A stretch of 64,000 bases of DNA from Metaphire vulgaris (Eukaryota; Annelida; Clitellata; Crassiclitellata; Megascolecidae): NCBI GenBank assembly GCA_018105865.1, contig CM030851.1, positions 2,748,468 to 2,812,467 of the forward strand, in the 5' to 3' direction. The notes under the pieces are model-generated. The model saw nothing but the letters and a program-made list of their open reading frames with translations. It was not told the DNA's origin and made no database searches. This document shows, piece by piece, positions 36,160-47,962 of this stretch (position 1 is the stretch's first letter; every line of letters starts with the position of its first letter). A program made the position numbers and the translations under genes.

Positions 36160-37024
36160 ATTAAATCTGATATTAGATTTAGTCGCCCCAAAAAGCTCCA
36201 GTTATAAAAATCATGCAAACGCCCTATAAGCCAATTCCTTTCAACCTCTTTGACTTTCTTCGACTTGGGCCGACGACAGAGACAACGAGCGTTGGGATGG
36301 ACGACGAATGAGACGACGTCTGAGACAACGGTAAAATCGACGTCGGAAACGGCCTCCAGAACTCCCAGAAGACCACACAACGGCAAAACTGACGAACTCC
36401 GGCAAAACACCTCCTCTCTTCACATAGATCCAACGCAGGGTTTAATCTATGCCGTTTCCGGGAGGAAATTGCCTTCCCCCCCGGAAATTTCAAATCTCCC
36501 AGGAAATTTTGGCATACTATATATCAACTTGCAACGCTCCCCCAAGCCCCGCTAGCTGACTCCCCCCGGCTTTGTCAGTTTCACCGGAGTCCAGCAGTCG
36601 AGATTAACCAATGTTCCAACGAACACCCGTTCGAAATTCCTCCCGCCCGCCCCCGATGGCAGGAAAAATTTGTTTAAACATCTCTTTCGCACGACAATTT
36701 TCGCCAAATATCGCGAGAAGTCCCTTAACGGTAACCATGAGCCCCCAAACTTAGGTTGGTTCAGTGCGATGCTAGAGAAAAAGTAGAATTAGTTGAAGAT
36801 TTGTATCAACGCTGTTTCCAAAAACATCCCGTTGTAACTACAAGCTCAAAGAAACCGGAAGAGAGCGACGCCCCTCGCTCCAGCTGCCACCTAGCGATTC
36901 AACCCAACATCAAGAAGTAAGTAGTCAAAGCAAAATACAAATTCAGTTCCAAGAGAGCTTATCATAACACTGTGTAAAGTTAGAGCTGGTTTCTTTAACA
37001 GTTTTTGTCCAGTAAATAATAAAT

Positions 37025-37026
37025 TA

Positions 37027-37085
<59 letters not shown>

Positions 37086-37087
37086 AT
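37025..37087. repeat. (TA)n microsatellite
   Basis: A nearly pure TA run with TGTATA at each edge. Confidence 0.95.
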
Positions 37088-37255
37088 AGGAGAATGGTTC
37101 CCACGGACTTTCCTGCAAGCTCGGACCAGGTCGCCTTGCACGTCACTCGATGCTCATTGACGTGGTTTACCGGGCCCTGGTACGAGCTGGCATACCATCG
37201 GTCAAGGAACCACCGCCCGGTCTTCTCAGATCCGATGGTTTTTTGCGTTTGCCCC

Positions 37256-37349
<94 letters not shown>

Positions 37350-37397
37350 TGATTTAAGGTGGCTTAGGAGGCTTAGTAAGCCTTGTGAAAACCACTG
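37256..37397 (-). repeat. LINE 3' tail with (AAT)n
   Basis: (AAT)n is followed by GTGATTTAAGGTGGCTTAGG, AGGCTTAGTAAGCC and GTGAAAACCACTG, the minus-strand 3' end of the family at 47963. About 250 bp downstream is a segment (37.50-37.83 kb) related to 38.46-38.70 and, inverted, 57.84-58.08 kb. Confidence 0.82.
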
Positions 37398-38782
37398 TTT
37401 GTAGCTTTTCGCGTTCGCCCCATGAATACAACCTGCCCAACCACGTGTCATGTGCATTGGAGTGGGAGAGGAAAGACAGGGTCGGTTGCGATTTGCATTT
37501 GAAAACCAGTGTTTTTTTTCACAGACGGGCGACGATTGTGGTCGTCTATAGGCGTTGGTTGTAAACTATTTCCAAGACAGTTTTGTGTTATTGCTTACGA
37601 CAGCCAAAGGGTGAATTTAACCGACGCAGCCAAGATTTCAGTCCTCGGTCGAGAAGCATTATATCGGTCAAACAAAAGCCGGTTCTGAGAGAAGCATTCG
37701 ACAGTCACGACAAGCGCGCATCGGCCCACGACGTTGACTCTATTTCGTATCATTTGCCTTGGAATGATGAGTGGAGGGAGAGTCGGTTACAATTTGCATT
37801 CGAAATACAGGCGCTGGGCTGACGGTGTATTTTTCAAGGATATGCAGTGGCGATTGCGAGATGCTAGCGCCCGAGGCGAAAAGGGACTGCACCGCTAATT
37901 TGTGCCGAAAATATTTTGACAATCCAAAAGGTCCTCGTACTTAGTGGCAGTTCCATGTGGGGGTGAGTGGGGAATGGTGATTCATCCCCAAACCGGACTT
38001 TTTATCCCCAAACCGGACCTGCTTGTCGAACTACTATTTCTGGGTAAAAGTCAAGTAAAATTACGGGGGAAAAACTAAGGTGTCGAGCTTGTTTTTGCTT
38101 GTCAACCTATTTTTCGGGAAAAGTCTAATAAAATTCGAGGAAAAATTGCCTCTTTTGTTTGTCAACCCTTTTCTTTTTCAGGAAAGTTTATTGATTTTCC
38201 CCCACTCTTTTCATCCCCCACCAACTTCCTATGAATTCATTTCACCCCCCATCAAAATATCCTGGAACTGCCACTACTCATATCGTATTCCAACATTCCA
38301 ATAGTACCAATATTAGATTCCGACAATGTACTTACTGTTCATCTCTGTGAATGACATATTGATCCTTTCATTTTTTCACTTGGATTCGCTTCAATTTTGC
38401 GCCTACTCCGTAGAATTTTGCATCAGGGGTCGACCCGATCCCTGGTCTAGTTCGCTACGCCCTTGCACACAATGGTTGTCTTCCTAGGCGTTAGTCGTAA
38501 ACTCTGTTAGTGACATCTTAGGTATTAATGCACGCATCAGCCAAGCGATAATGTCTACTGACGCGCCTCAATTGAGAAGCGTTCTGAGTCAAATAAAGAC
38601 CACATCCGAGGAAGCATTCGACAGTGACGACAAACATACAGCGGCCAACAGCATTGACTCTCTATTTCTTAGCAGAACGGAAGTAGGCCCCTGTATAAAG
38701 GAAGTGAAATTAATGAAAACAAATTGATAAGGGAAACCCCAAATAATCTGATATAATAACAACATGCTCGTCGTAACTAATT

Positions 38783-38816
38783 AATAATAATGATGATGAT
38801 GATGATGATGATGATA

Positions 38817-38900
<84 letters not shown>

Positions 38901-38949
38901 GTGATTTCATGTGGTTTAGGAGGATAAGACACCCTGTGTAAAATCAGCT
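38783..38949 (-). repeat. LINE 3' tail with (TGA)n/(AAT)n
   Basis: (TGA)n and (AAT)n are followed by GTGATTTCATGTGGTTTAGG, AGGATAAGACACCCTGTG, a diverged form of the same LINE 3' end. Confidence 0.7.
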
Positions 38950-39896
38950 CTAATGACTCTACGTGACGATCATCCTTTTTGTCTCCACAATTAATACATT
39001 AATATATTAAATAAGTAAGTAAACTATCAAGCATTTGAAATGCGCCTTCACTGTAGAACCGTAGTAGCTGTAGTCTAGACGCAATTGAAAAGTGAAATAT
39101 TAAATTAAATAAATAGCACACATTTTCTCATAAAATGTCATGCATCCTCGCAAATATTTTTTAAAATTTAGAATTTTGATCTTATCCCAATCGTCCTAGT
39201 AAAGGGGTGAATTGGGTGGATGCTATAATTCCTGCTGATATGAAGAATATAAGCCATCGATAATTACACATGTGTACAATGTTACATTCTGGATGTAATA
39301 CTGCAACTGATATCGTCAAAAGTGAGATTTTAACTTAAAGCAGAATATATTTCATCATAGCTTCGTTTCTAGATGTCTATTCCTGCGAGAGAAAGCTGAA
39401 CTTCGTTGTTGTTCCGACTACAGTATTTGTAGATTTGAAGCCAACCCTGCAAGAGACAATGAGGACTCACCACTTCAACTTAACCTGGCGAGCAGTGGTC
39501 AAATTACTTTTTTCAGAGGTGCCGGATCTCCTTATTTTTTTCTCCGTCCACAAAATTTCTCCACAACTTTTCTATTCATTTTATTAAACGAGCATTTAGA
39601 GTACGGTTCACGTTTATTTTCTTTCCCTTGCATGCAAAGTGCAAAAGTAAACAATAGAAGATCACAACGAATAAAAAACACTTTCCGGATCTTATACCAG
39701 ACGTTCCGGATCTCTTGCTAGACGCCCCGTATCGGAGATCCGGCAAGATCCGGCTCAATTTAACCCCTGCTGGCGAGGAATTAAACCTGTCATTACTGTT
39801 GCGGAGGTGGACGTTTTGTGCTATCCCAAGTTCCGTCATAAAATCTTCTGAGAAAGAGGTCTATTCTTGTCTTTGGAGACTTTTAGGCGATGCGTA

Positions 39897-40121
39897 TGGC
39901 ATAGGCCTTGTGCATCGTAGAAACTGTCAAGACTGTTCATCGAATAGGAAGTTACATCCTACGTGTGTTGTTACTCGACGCATGAAAAGAGTATTAGTAA
40001 CGGTTGAATGCAAGAACACGAAGACGCGGCTATATAATTCTCAGGACCTTTTCTGAATAGCCATTAGAATATCACAAGACAAGTCGAGACATAGTTCTAC
40101 CCGAAGCACCAGTGATCTTCA
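39897..40121 (+). promoter_or_regulatory. Gene A upstream region with TATA box
   Basis: About 225 bp upstream of gene A align, with few gaps, to the sequence upstream of gene B (56990-56768, minus). Shared words include ATCGTAGAAACTGTCAA/ATCATAGAAACTGTCAA-type sequence, AGGAAGTTACA, CGACGCATGA, AACACGAAGACGC and ACCTTTTCTGAATAGC. TATATAA at 40031-40037 sits about 85-90 bp before the ATG (B has TATAAT at the same place). The conservation stops inside exon 1, so this is a likely core promoter plus 5' UTR. Confidence 0.65.
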
Positions 40122-40185
40122 ATGGATACGGCGTTGTTCCCAGTTCTTCTGTGTTTCATCGTCCAGATCACTAATTCTAACGCAG
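40122..40185 (+). CDS. Gene A exon 1, signal peptide
   Basis: It encodes MDTALFPVLLCFIVQITNSN-A, ending in phase 1 at CGCAG|GTACGC. The 64 nt and the sequence before the ATG (CCAGTGATCTTCA) are the same as in gene B, which fixes the start. Confidence 0.85.
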
Positions 40186-43100
40186 GTACGCGATTCCATT
40201 TGAATGTTTAAGCTGTCAATGTAGTTTGGCAATCTCACATTAGCTTTCATCATCGTCATCTTCTCGCGTAGCCAGCGGAGGGCCGTTGCATAGCCCCGGA
40301 ACCGTGGCCACGGAGAATGGCATGACGCCACAGCGTGCGAGATCAGGGGCTTTAACCCTGGCGCTGCTTACGGAGGAGCGTGGTTGCTGTCCCGGCGGAG
40401 TCGATCGATCCATCTCGGGTCCTTGGGCGACCACCGGAGCGTCTCCATGAAGGATCGGGACGATGACCAGATGACACGTCAAGATGGGTGCTGGGGATCC
40501 GATGAGCCGGGACGTCCTCGTCGAGGCGGGCGATGTGACCGAACGGAAGACCAGTCGGCCTTTGATTAATTAATAGCATGGCATATCGGGTACAGTATAG
40601 GCCTACGGTTGACCTCATCGCCGACTGAGTCTGCACGTCACCGTCCCGGAGAGGGATTTTGGGTGGCATCCGTCATGTGCGCTCCACTAGGGCAACTAGC
40701 CAGCGTCCACTAGGGCAACTACTGCCAACTAGCCAGCGTCTACTAGGGCATCTAGCCAACGTCCACTAGGGCAACTAGCCAGCGTCCACTAGGGCAACTA
40801 GCCAGCGGAGGGTTCAGTCGTGCGAGATCAGGGGCATTAACCCTGGCGCTGCTTAGGTTAATATCCATGGTCTCTGAGGCAATGACCCTAGATGCTTCGT
40901 CTCCTTTGGTCGGGAGGAGGCAAGGAGCGCATCAGTGCAGGCCTGGCCCTGAGGTGTGTTCGGGGATGCCCTGTACTGATAAATCCAACGCCGTTGAGAA
41001 ACAGGGGTTCCTTTTCCGCCGTAGAAGTTAGTCTAAGTTGCTGCCCTGTGTCTGGTCTCTGGTGGTGGTCTTTAGCAGACCAGCTTCCACCAATATACTC
41101 AATCCTCCAGGTTTCCACGGACACTGGCTGATCGTTTCCAGTCTCTCCACGAGGAGGCGACCGCCCAGAGACCATTAGTTAGGCACTGACTGATTCGTCA
41201 TCTGATATGCTAGGAGGTACTATCTAAATTACTCTTCATAGATAGCAGAAGAGAGGCAAATGATAACAAAGGCGCTGTACACCTTGAGGATAGAAACTGC
41301 TTGAAAAATAAAATTCGCATTTGTTTATCTGAGACACTATATTTATTAAACGAAGCTCACTCAGTTAACTCTCTGACTTTATTATTTAAGGAATTATTTC
41401 CTCCAGCGGACTGCAACGAGCGTATCCATCGCAAACACGTACATTTCAATGGACGTTAGACGAGACAATCGTAAGTTACAATATCAGCAATCAGACAACA
41501 GGGTCACCGGCATCGCTGAGCGGCCGTACAAGTTACAGCGCAGTGGACGGCGTGATCAGTCTCACCATCTCCGACATTCAATTGTGGGACGCTGGAAATT
41601 ACTCCCTACTTGTCGCAACTGATAAGTCTACATACGTTGACGCCACCGCTTGTCTCTTCGTACATGGTATGAAAAAAACTAGAAGTCTCATTTAGAGTCT
41701 CTTCGTTTGATGGCAACTGTGAAATTAACAAAACGTTTCAATTTACAAATCCTGTAGCTAATTTTTTTATCACTGCCTGGCCGCTACATGTGCAGTAGAA
41801 ATACGAAACAATTGGATAGATTATAAATATATGGGTTGTAAGTACCATGCTAATGACAATAGCTATATCACTATAATTGCTGGAACTAAAACGAGCTTGC
41901 AAGTACTGAATGTAATGCTACGATGAATTAACGATCATGGTTCACGCAACTTTATGGTAAATGGTAGCAACTGGAAAAATCACACATTTTTATATTGAGG
42001 CAAATTCTTACAGGCCCCATCTCTGGGTCAGTGATTCTCAGCTTTGGAAGAAAAGCAGCGACAGAGGGAGACACCGTCGAACTCACGTGTATTCTGACGT
42101 CCACCTCGTTACCTGCATCTTATAGAACGGACATCTATTATGCCTGGGGCAATTCAACGTACGGGCAGTTCAAGAATATTTCCAGCGGCACTGCTATGCT
42201 TTCCAATGGAGATTTGGTTCCTGGATACACAATTAAGAACAACGGCAGAACGCTTCTCATCAGCTCAGTTCGATATCCGGACGACGACAGTATTGACTGC
42301 TATGGATTAGAAGACCTCGCTTATGGATGGCGCCCTTTTACATATTATTTCCAATTGAAATGTGAGTCGAATGGTTTTTTTATTTCTCAAGATATTAAAC
42401 GTACAGATCAAGGCTGCAAATTCTAAAGTAGGTGGTAATGTGCAGTGGTGGCTCCACCGGGGGGGGGCAGGGAGGGCCCGTGCCCCCTATTGAGAGCCTG
42501 GCCCCCCAGTGGCCCCCCCAATTGAGACCCTATACTTAATGCTACATACATTAAACAACAAATGGTTGCCCCCATGATTAGAAGTTGCCACCCCAAAGGC
42601 CCCCCACTTGCCAAATCCTAGAGCCGCCACTGGTAATGTGCATTAGGCCTATATACAAGGCGTGCTAATGTTGCAGTAAGTATAGGAAACGCAAAGATTC
42701 CAACGAATACACTCTGTAAAGTTACATAAAAATTAGATGGAAATAAAAGAGCATTAATTCATCATGAGATTACAGCCATCGTTTACTTCCTTCGTTCATT
42801 TTCTATTAATATATCCGTTCCTTAATATGACGTCCGTTCTCAACTACTCGTTCATCATTTTCAATTTAAATTGTATTTGATCGTCAGTGTTTATTCTAGC
42901 CACCTTGACATGGGGGGGTTGAAAAATTTGGAAGTGGGAGAAGGTTTGTCTTCCAAAAACCTTGACAAGCAAAAAAAGTTCATCGCCGTATTTTTTTAAC
43001 TTTCCCGGATGTGGTGACAAGCAGTGTTTATTCTAGCCCCTTGACATTGGGGGGATTTTGAAATGTTTGGGGGGACAAGGTTTGAGTTTCCACACGTTGG

Positions 43101-46100
43101 GAGGAGAAATTTCCATTCCTCCAGCCAACATCTAAAAAATTGGGGGGGATTTTCAAACTTTGGGGGGAAATTCCCCCCTAAGAAGGCCTAGAATAAACAC
43201 TGGGTGACAAGCAAAATAAGGTCGTCAGAGCCTTATTTATATTTCTTATCCTTCTCAAATGCTCTGACAAGCAAAAAACATGGTCATCCTTATATTTTTC
43301 CCCTCTGCAAAAGAAATAACCTCCCTTCGTCAGACTTGTTGGGGAAAATTTCCATTCCCCGCTGCAACATATAGAAATGTTTGGGGGAATTTGTAAACTT
43401 TGGGGGGAGGATTTCCCCAGAGAAGGCCTAGAATAAACACTGTTTGATCGTTGTCATCAATCCTATTCAACGTATGGGGCCTATCTACGCATAAGACGTT
43501 ACATGAGAATTAATCGAATCTAGTGAGTCTAATAAGGAATCATCCCTCCGTGAGAACGAGTCATCTTTCTATATCACGTATTTAATTCTAGACTATAAAA
43601 TGATGATTGTTTTATATAATATATAATAATTATACGTTTTTGACCTCTGTTACTGCTCTCTCGAGGGACTCATCAAAAAAGATGCTAAACATTCATATCT
43701 ACACGTGTTCATGTTTCTTCAAATTAATTCAAATGAAATATATTTTTATCATTAATTCATTGCCATATATGTCAATGCTTTTTCAGATCGACCTTATATA
43801 TCCAGTTCTAATCCAGCAAGCAAGAAATTCGCCGCCGTCGTTGGCACTGCAGTCGACTTGTCACTCAACGTTCAGGCCAATCCATCAATCTTATCGTTTA
43901 CCGACTGGACGTTTGTCAATTCAACTGGAATAGCACAAGATCTTCCTCCTGAATCAGTGGCATATTATAACGTCTATTCTCCTAGTCTTCGATTTAATTT
44001 CACTTCAGCTGGATTCTACGGAAGCTATTCAATCACACTGACTAACGCTATCGATTCAACAACGACAACATTTCAAGTTCTCCCACAAGGTAAAAGGACT
44101 TCAAAAGTGAATTTAAGCAGAATCGTTGAACTGAATAAGCAGCCATATGCAGTGGCGGCTCCACCGGGAGGCCAGGGGGGCCCGTGCCCCCCTATTGAGT
44201 GCCTGGCCCCCCAGTGGTCCCCCCAGTTGGGACCCTATATTTAATGCTATATACATTAAACAACAAATGGTTGGCCTCCCATGATTAGAAGTTGCCACCC
44301 CAACGGCCCCCCACTTGCCAAATCCTAGAGCCGCCACTGGCCATATGCAGAACAGAATGAACCACAATCAAATTCATTTAGACTTAAATGAATGGAATCG
44401 ATGATTTTGAGAAATTATACAGTACAACGAGTAAATTAAGGTCAGAATTAACGCGGGGATGGGCCTTCGCGTTGAAGAGGAGTGATCAAAAGAAAAGAGA
44501 AAGACGAATTATTGTTAGTTGGGCCTATACGAAGTGATGTTGGTAGGCCTAATGAATTCCAGAGCTTTGGGCCGCACACTGAGAAACAACTAGTGCTAAT
44601 GACTGTGCGAGAATAAGGAACAGCAAATGAAGGTCCTGCCGTATATTAAGCTCCTAAGCTCTGGATGCAGAGATAAGAGGACACAACGGAGATTATGCTC
44701 ATTCGGATACCTTTAACCCCTTAACCGTGTATTTAACTGTAACTCAATGTAAAATGGATGGATATATCCGGGGTTCCCAGTTAAGGGGTTAAAAATGTGG
44801 ACGGGTGCCCTGACAGCTATATAAAAAAATTAACAGACCTCGCCATGCTAGTCGCGAGATTCATGCGGAAATGTACAGTAGAGATAATTCTATCTAATGG
44901 AATGAAGGTGTCGATTATCTGCATATAGTTTACAAATTTCGTCCAAAATTTAAGATCTGAATCAAGTATTGCCCTTGATTTGGGGCGGCTGGGGGTCCGT
45001 CCTGAGTATTAGCGTACCCATGACAACCTATCGGCATAGGGGTGGCATTCTGGCCGATAACCGGATAAAGTTTCATCGATTGAGAGGAGAGGAAATTTCT
45101 GATTGCCGATATGCTGGCATATAGTCTGAAAATGCCTCAAATTTTAACATAATCTAACTCTAAAGCTTTCGACTGGGGCTTCATTCCAGACCCTGTTGCG
45201 GGAGCACGAGACTCTCCTCAAGCCCTTCAGTCATAGCTAGAAATGTAGGTCTACAGAAGCCTTGATGTCTCTATTTCTGAATCCTGGCTACGCCTGCACT
45301 TTTATTACTTGGAAATTCTTCATTAGGCATTGTTGTGCACCAAAAGAAGGTCTTCAGCTTTAATTTAAAGCTAAGCCAGTAAATTAGGGGTTTCAATATT
45401 TTTCATATTTTTCATCTTCTTTGTAAGAAGGATATACCAGTATGGTTTCAGTTATTGATTATTTGTCAGTTACAGTTACAGTTAAAGTTGTTGAAATTAT
45501 TTTCCAGTTATAGTTACAGTTACAGTTATTGTCGTTTTTCAGTGACAGTTTCAGTTACAGTTAATTATTTTTCAGTTATTTTCAGTTAATCGCTATTGAA
45601 CACGTTAACGAAAGTTTGATGTTCTTTCTTAATAAGCAATAACTATTCTCTCTAATTAATTGAAAAATGTATTTATATGTCCATATTTTCACATGCATGT
45701 AGAGATGGCCATGGATCCATTATTAGAACCCAAACCAACCCGACCTATCAATTCTCCAACCCAACCCAACATAACTGCCTAATTTTCTGACCCGACCCAA
45801 CCCAACCCATAGATGTAAGAAACGTGATTGAAATACACGAGTAATGCCATCGGTGAGTTCTAGAATAACAAATGGGGGATTATGTCCGGAGGTGTCATTC
45901 ATAGGGTATACCAGAAGGTATAATGCCCGGGAGGATTTTGTCCAGGGAAGAATGTCCGCCCCCCCATGCCTAGCTACGTCCCTTGTTGCAGTTAACTTAA
46001 GCCACACTGGGATATACTGTAATTCTCGCCATTATTATTTATTTCTTTTGTCATTTTTGTCAAAGGTCCGCCAGATGCACCGTCTAATCTAGAGCTCGTC

Positions 46101-47067
46101 TACGTCTCTCATTGCGCTGTGAGTTTACAATGGAATGTGATGGGGTCGAATACAGTTGCAGGACAACAGATGGTCATCGTGCGTTTAAGACTCAGCGACA
46201 CCAACGCGGAAGTCCAGACTCGTAGCATCCCCTTTTACGGCGAAGACTTCAATGTAAGGTACTCGAATACATTCACTGATAACATTCAACCGCTGACCAA
46301 CTATATCGTAAGCGTCTGGTCAGTGAATAGTTTCGGATCAAGTGAAGTTGTTGAAATGAAAGTTAGAACTCGAAGTCAACCAAAGCTCAGCGTATCACCT
46401 CAGATGATCTCAATCAACGGAACTCAAGCGATCATTAACTTCACGGTTGAATTGGGAGAGAACGCGGAAAATATAACCTCTGTCTACGCTCTATGTTGCT
46501 CTGCGGTTTCAGGCTGGTGCAATTCGAACACCACCAAATACACTTACAATCAGATTGTAGTGAATAACATTCCAAATGGAACTGACTACTACATCGATGT
46601 AACTGTAAACAGTGGCATTTATAATAAGTACAGCTACTACTCTGATACAGTGAAGGGCGTCAAAGTGTCAAGGACTCGAAATTTGCTTCCAAGCGACAGC
46701 GAAGATAAACCTGAAGATAAGACAACAGAAGATGATAGGCAATCTCTTTTCGTTGCCGTCATCGTATTGGCCTGTCTGCTGGGAGTCGCTGTTGTCGCCT
46801 TACTGGCAATCTTGATTGCCTACCTCGTGAAAACATCAGGACAACGCCGACAACCTGCCAACCATTCCAAGGTAAACTATAGCTTTAGAGAATTAAGCCT
46901 CAGACTCGATCCTCTTCATTTGCTACTCATATAAAATCTCGAACAAAATTAGAATCAAACTCTTTGTTTGACATTGTTTCCATAAATATTTGAAAAATGA
47001 TTGACTAAAAGACAGAAAATGCACGGTCGAAAAATTAAATCTGACATTTCTAGTCAATATTCCTAGC

Positions 47068-47123
<56 letters not shown>

Positions 47124-47476
47124 GGCCTATCTCGAAGGTATTCCAGCCAATGATACTGTTTGCCATCATCTGATTTGAAGAAGTTTCGACGCATTTAATA
47201 ACAACTTTCATTTTAAGACACTTTTTCAGCAATCAAATAATTGTCTGAATTTGTGAATGTTTTATTAATGATGGCTTGATGAATATAAATTTCTACAGAA
47301 TGTTTCTTGGTTGAATAATTCCGAAAGAAGAAGACAGCATTAAATTTTAGTATTTTTACCGTTTACAGCTTCCTACCGTCGCTACTTTGAACGTGACAAG
47401 AGCCAAAGGGAAGGACGAAAGACCTCCGTCAAATGATGCCAATGTCTATGAACCAGGGGACGTGATCCAACCGTAA
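40122..47476 (+). CDS. Gene A: Ig3-FN3x2 transmembrane receptor, short tail
   Basis: Exons 40122-40185, 41391-41666, 42014-42361, 43787-44089, 46066-46871 and 47369-47476 join in frame to 634 residues. The order is signal peptide (1-21), an Ig-like domain without the Cys pair (22-113), a canonical Ig (114-229), a second Ig-like domain without the Cys pair (230-330), two fibronectin-III-like domains (about 331-535), an acidic stalk (SEDKPEDKTTEDD), a membrane helix (about 559-585) and a tail. The tail reads NVYEPGDVIQP and then stops: relative to gene B a deletion removes the second tyrosine motif, and the first is YEPG instead of YEPV. All Ig exons are phase 1 to 1. Gene A converges on gene B. 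It is probably a surface recognition receptor with no firm orthologue recognised. Confidence 0.85.
40680..40807. repeat. About 24-bp minisatellite, gene A intron 1
   Basis: Five to six units of AGCGTCCACTAGGGCAACTA-GCC with small variants. A flanking word, GCGAGATCAGGGGC plus TTAACCCTGGCGCTGCTTA, occurs at both 40337 and 40824, so a larger direct repeat surrounds the array. Confidence 0.85.
41391..41666 (+). CDS. Gene A exon 2, Ig-like domain lacking Cys pair
   Basis: The exon has 276 nt, phase 1 to 1. It contains TFQWTLDETIVSYNIS and GVISLTISDIQLWDAGNYSL. The usual D-x-G-x-Y-x-C is DAGNYSL, so Leu replaces the F-strand Cys, and no B-strand Cys is present. One Cys lies near the end (ATACLFVHG). 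Confidence 0.83.
42014..42361 (+). CDS. Gene A exon 3, canonical Ig domain
   Basis: The exon has 348 nt, phase 1 to 1. It encodes EGDTVELTCILTS, DIYYAWGNS, GRTLLISSVRYPDDDSIDCY. Cys-Trp-Cys core residues are present, with an extra Cys near the end (FQLKC). It aligns with 54351-54704 of gene B. Confidence 0.87.
42443..42632. repeat. hAT MITE, CAGTGGYGGCTCC, gene A intron 3
   Basis: The ends CAGTGGTGGCTCCACC and TAGAGCCGCCACTG are inverted repeats flanked by a perfect 8-bp duplication gtaatgtg. Siblings sit at 44150 and 56386, always in introns of family-2 genes. Confidence 0.93.
42885..43442. repeat. MITE with 9-bp target duplication, outer copy
   Basis: The ends CAGTGTTTATTCTAG and CTAGAATAAACACTG are inverted repeats flanked by a perfect 9-bp duplication tttgatcgt. 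The interior carries TGACAAGCAAAAAA motifs, and a second copy of the same family is inserted in one of them. Confidence 0.9.
43022..43202. repeat. MITE, inner nested copy
   Basis: The same CAGTGTTTATTCTAG ends as the outer element, flanked by a perfect 9-bp duplication ggtgacaag. It is 181 bp long and was inserted into the TGACAAGCAAAA motif of the outer copy. Two independent 9-bp duplications suggest a superfamily other than the 8-bp hAT type. Confidence 0.92.
43787..44089 (+). CDS. Gene A exon 4, second Ig-like domain lacking Cys pair
   Basis: The exon has 303 nt, phase 1 to 1. It encodes VVGTAVDLSLNVQANP, FTDWTFVNSTG and FTSAGFYGSYSITLTNA. It has the Ig strand pattern and Trp, but Leu (LSLNV) and Ile (YSITL) stand where the Cys pair should be. 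There is no Cys in the exon at all. Gene B exon 4 is the same. Confidence 0.84.
44150..44339. repeat. hAT MITE, CAGTGGCGGCTCC, gene A intron 4
   Basis: The ends CAGTGGCGGCTCCACC and TAGAGCCGCCACTG, with a perfect 8-bp duplication gccatatg. It is nearly identical to 42443-42632. Confidence 0.94.
44340..46065. other. Gene A intron 4, remainder
   Basis: No exon was recognised. The intron holds a segment (44.5-44.7 kb) similar in style to LINE 3' sequence, a palindromic CAGTTACAGTTA-rich stretch (45.47-45.60 kb) and an ACCCAACCC-rich pyrimidine stretch (45.72-45.81 kb). Confidence 0.55.
46066..46871 (+). CDS. Gene A exon 5, two FN3-like domains, stalk and membrane helix
   Basis: The exon has 806 nt, phase 1 to 0. 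The first domain runs from PPDAPSNLELVYVSHCAVSL through NYIVSVWSVNSFGSSE, a good fibronectin-III pattern. The second starts PKLSVSPQMISINGTQ and has CC and C residues that may pair. The helix FVAVIVLACLLGVAVVALLA is uncharged and is followed by KTSGQRRQ. Confidence 0.86.
47071..47123. repeat. (ATT)n, gene A intron 5
   Basis: A pure ATT run without a recognisable LINE 3' box next to it. Confidence 0.9.
47369..47476 (+). CDS. Gene A exon 6, cytoplasmic tail
   Basis: The exon starts after gtttacag in phase 0 and encodes LPTVATLNVTRAKGKDERPP, SNDANVYEPGDVIQP and TAA. It aligns with gene B exon 6, but about 39 nt around the second tyrosine motif are missing and the stop falls just before the old donor (AAG|GTTAAA). 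Confidence 0.75.
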   Translation, partial: LPTVATLNVTRAKGKDERPPSNDANVYEPGDVIQP

Positions 47477-47962
47477 GGTTAAAGTGCTCGCGATTGCTTC
47501 ATTGATTTTGGAAAATGTTTTCAATAAGAAACCCTTTTTAATAAACTGGATCACGTGACGTTTTAAGTGCCAAATTCTGACACAGAAGCACCTAACGAAT
47601 TATCACTAAAAGGACGGGTGGATTATTGTAGAAGAATACAATCTGTTACACTATATTATTAATTTATTGTTGTTGTTGTTGATGATGCTGCTGTTGTTGC
47701 TGCTATTGATAGAACTGCATCTATTTTTACAGATTTTGAACAACCACCGTTGTTCCAACATTTGTTCCAAATGTAGACTGCTTGAATTATTTATGTTTTC
47801 CGCTTTCTTTCATAATTCATAATTATGTAATTAATCAATGATTAATCGAATCCTCAGAGACCTAATAATTAACCTAATGAATACGCTATGTCGTTTCTCT
47901 AACATTGATTCACTAACATTGATTCACTAACATTGATTCACTAACATTGATTCACTAACATT

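Noticed and set aside
36129..36555. Arg/Ser-rich overlapping frames on both strands
   Set aside because: Overlapping frames in a GACGACG-rich segment with no domain and no splice logic.
40119..41175. Several frames on both strands over gene A intron 1
   Set aside because: They lie in GC-rich repeats and the 24-bp minisatellite; gene B has no counterpart there.
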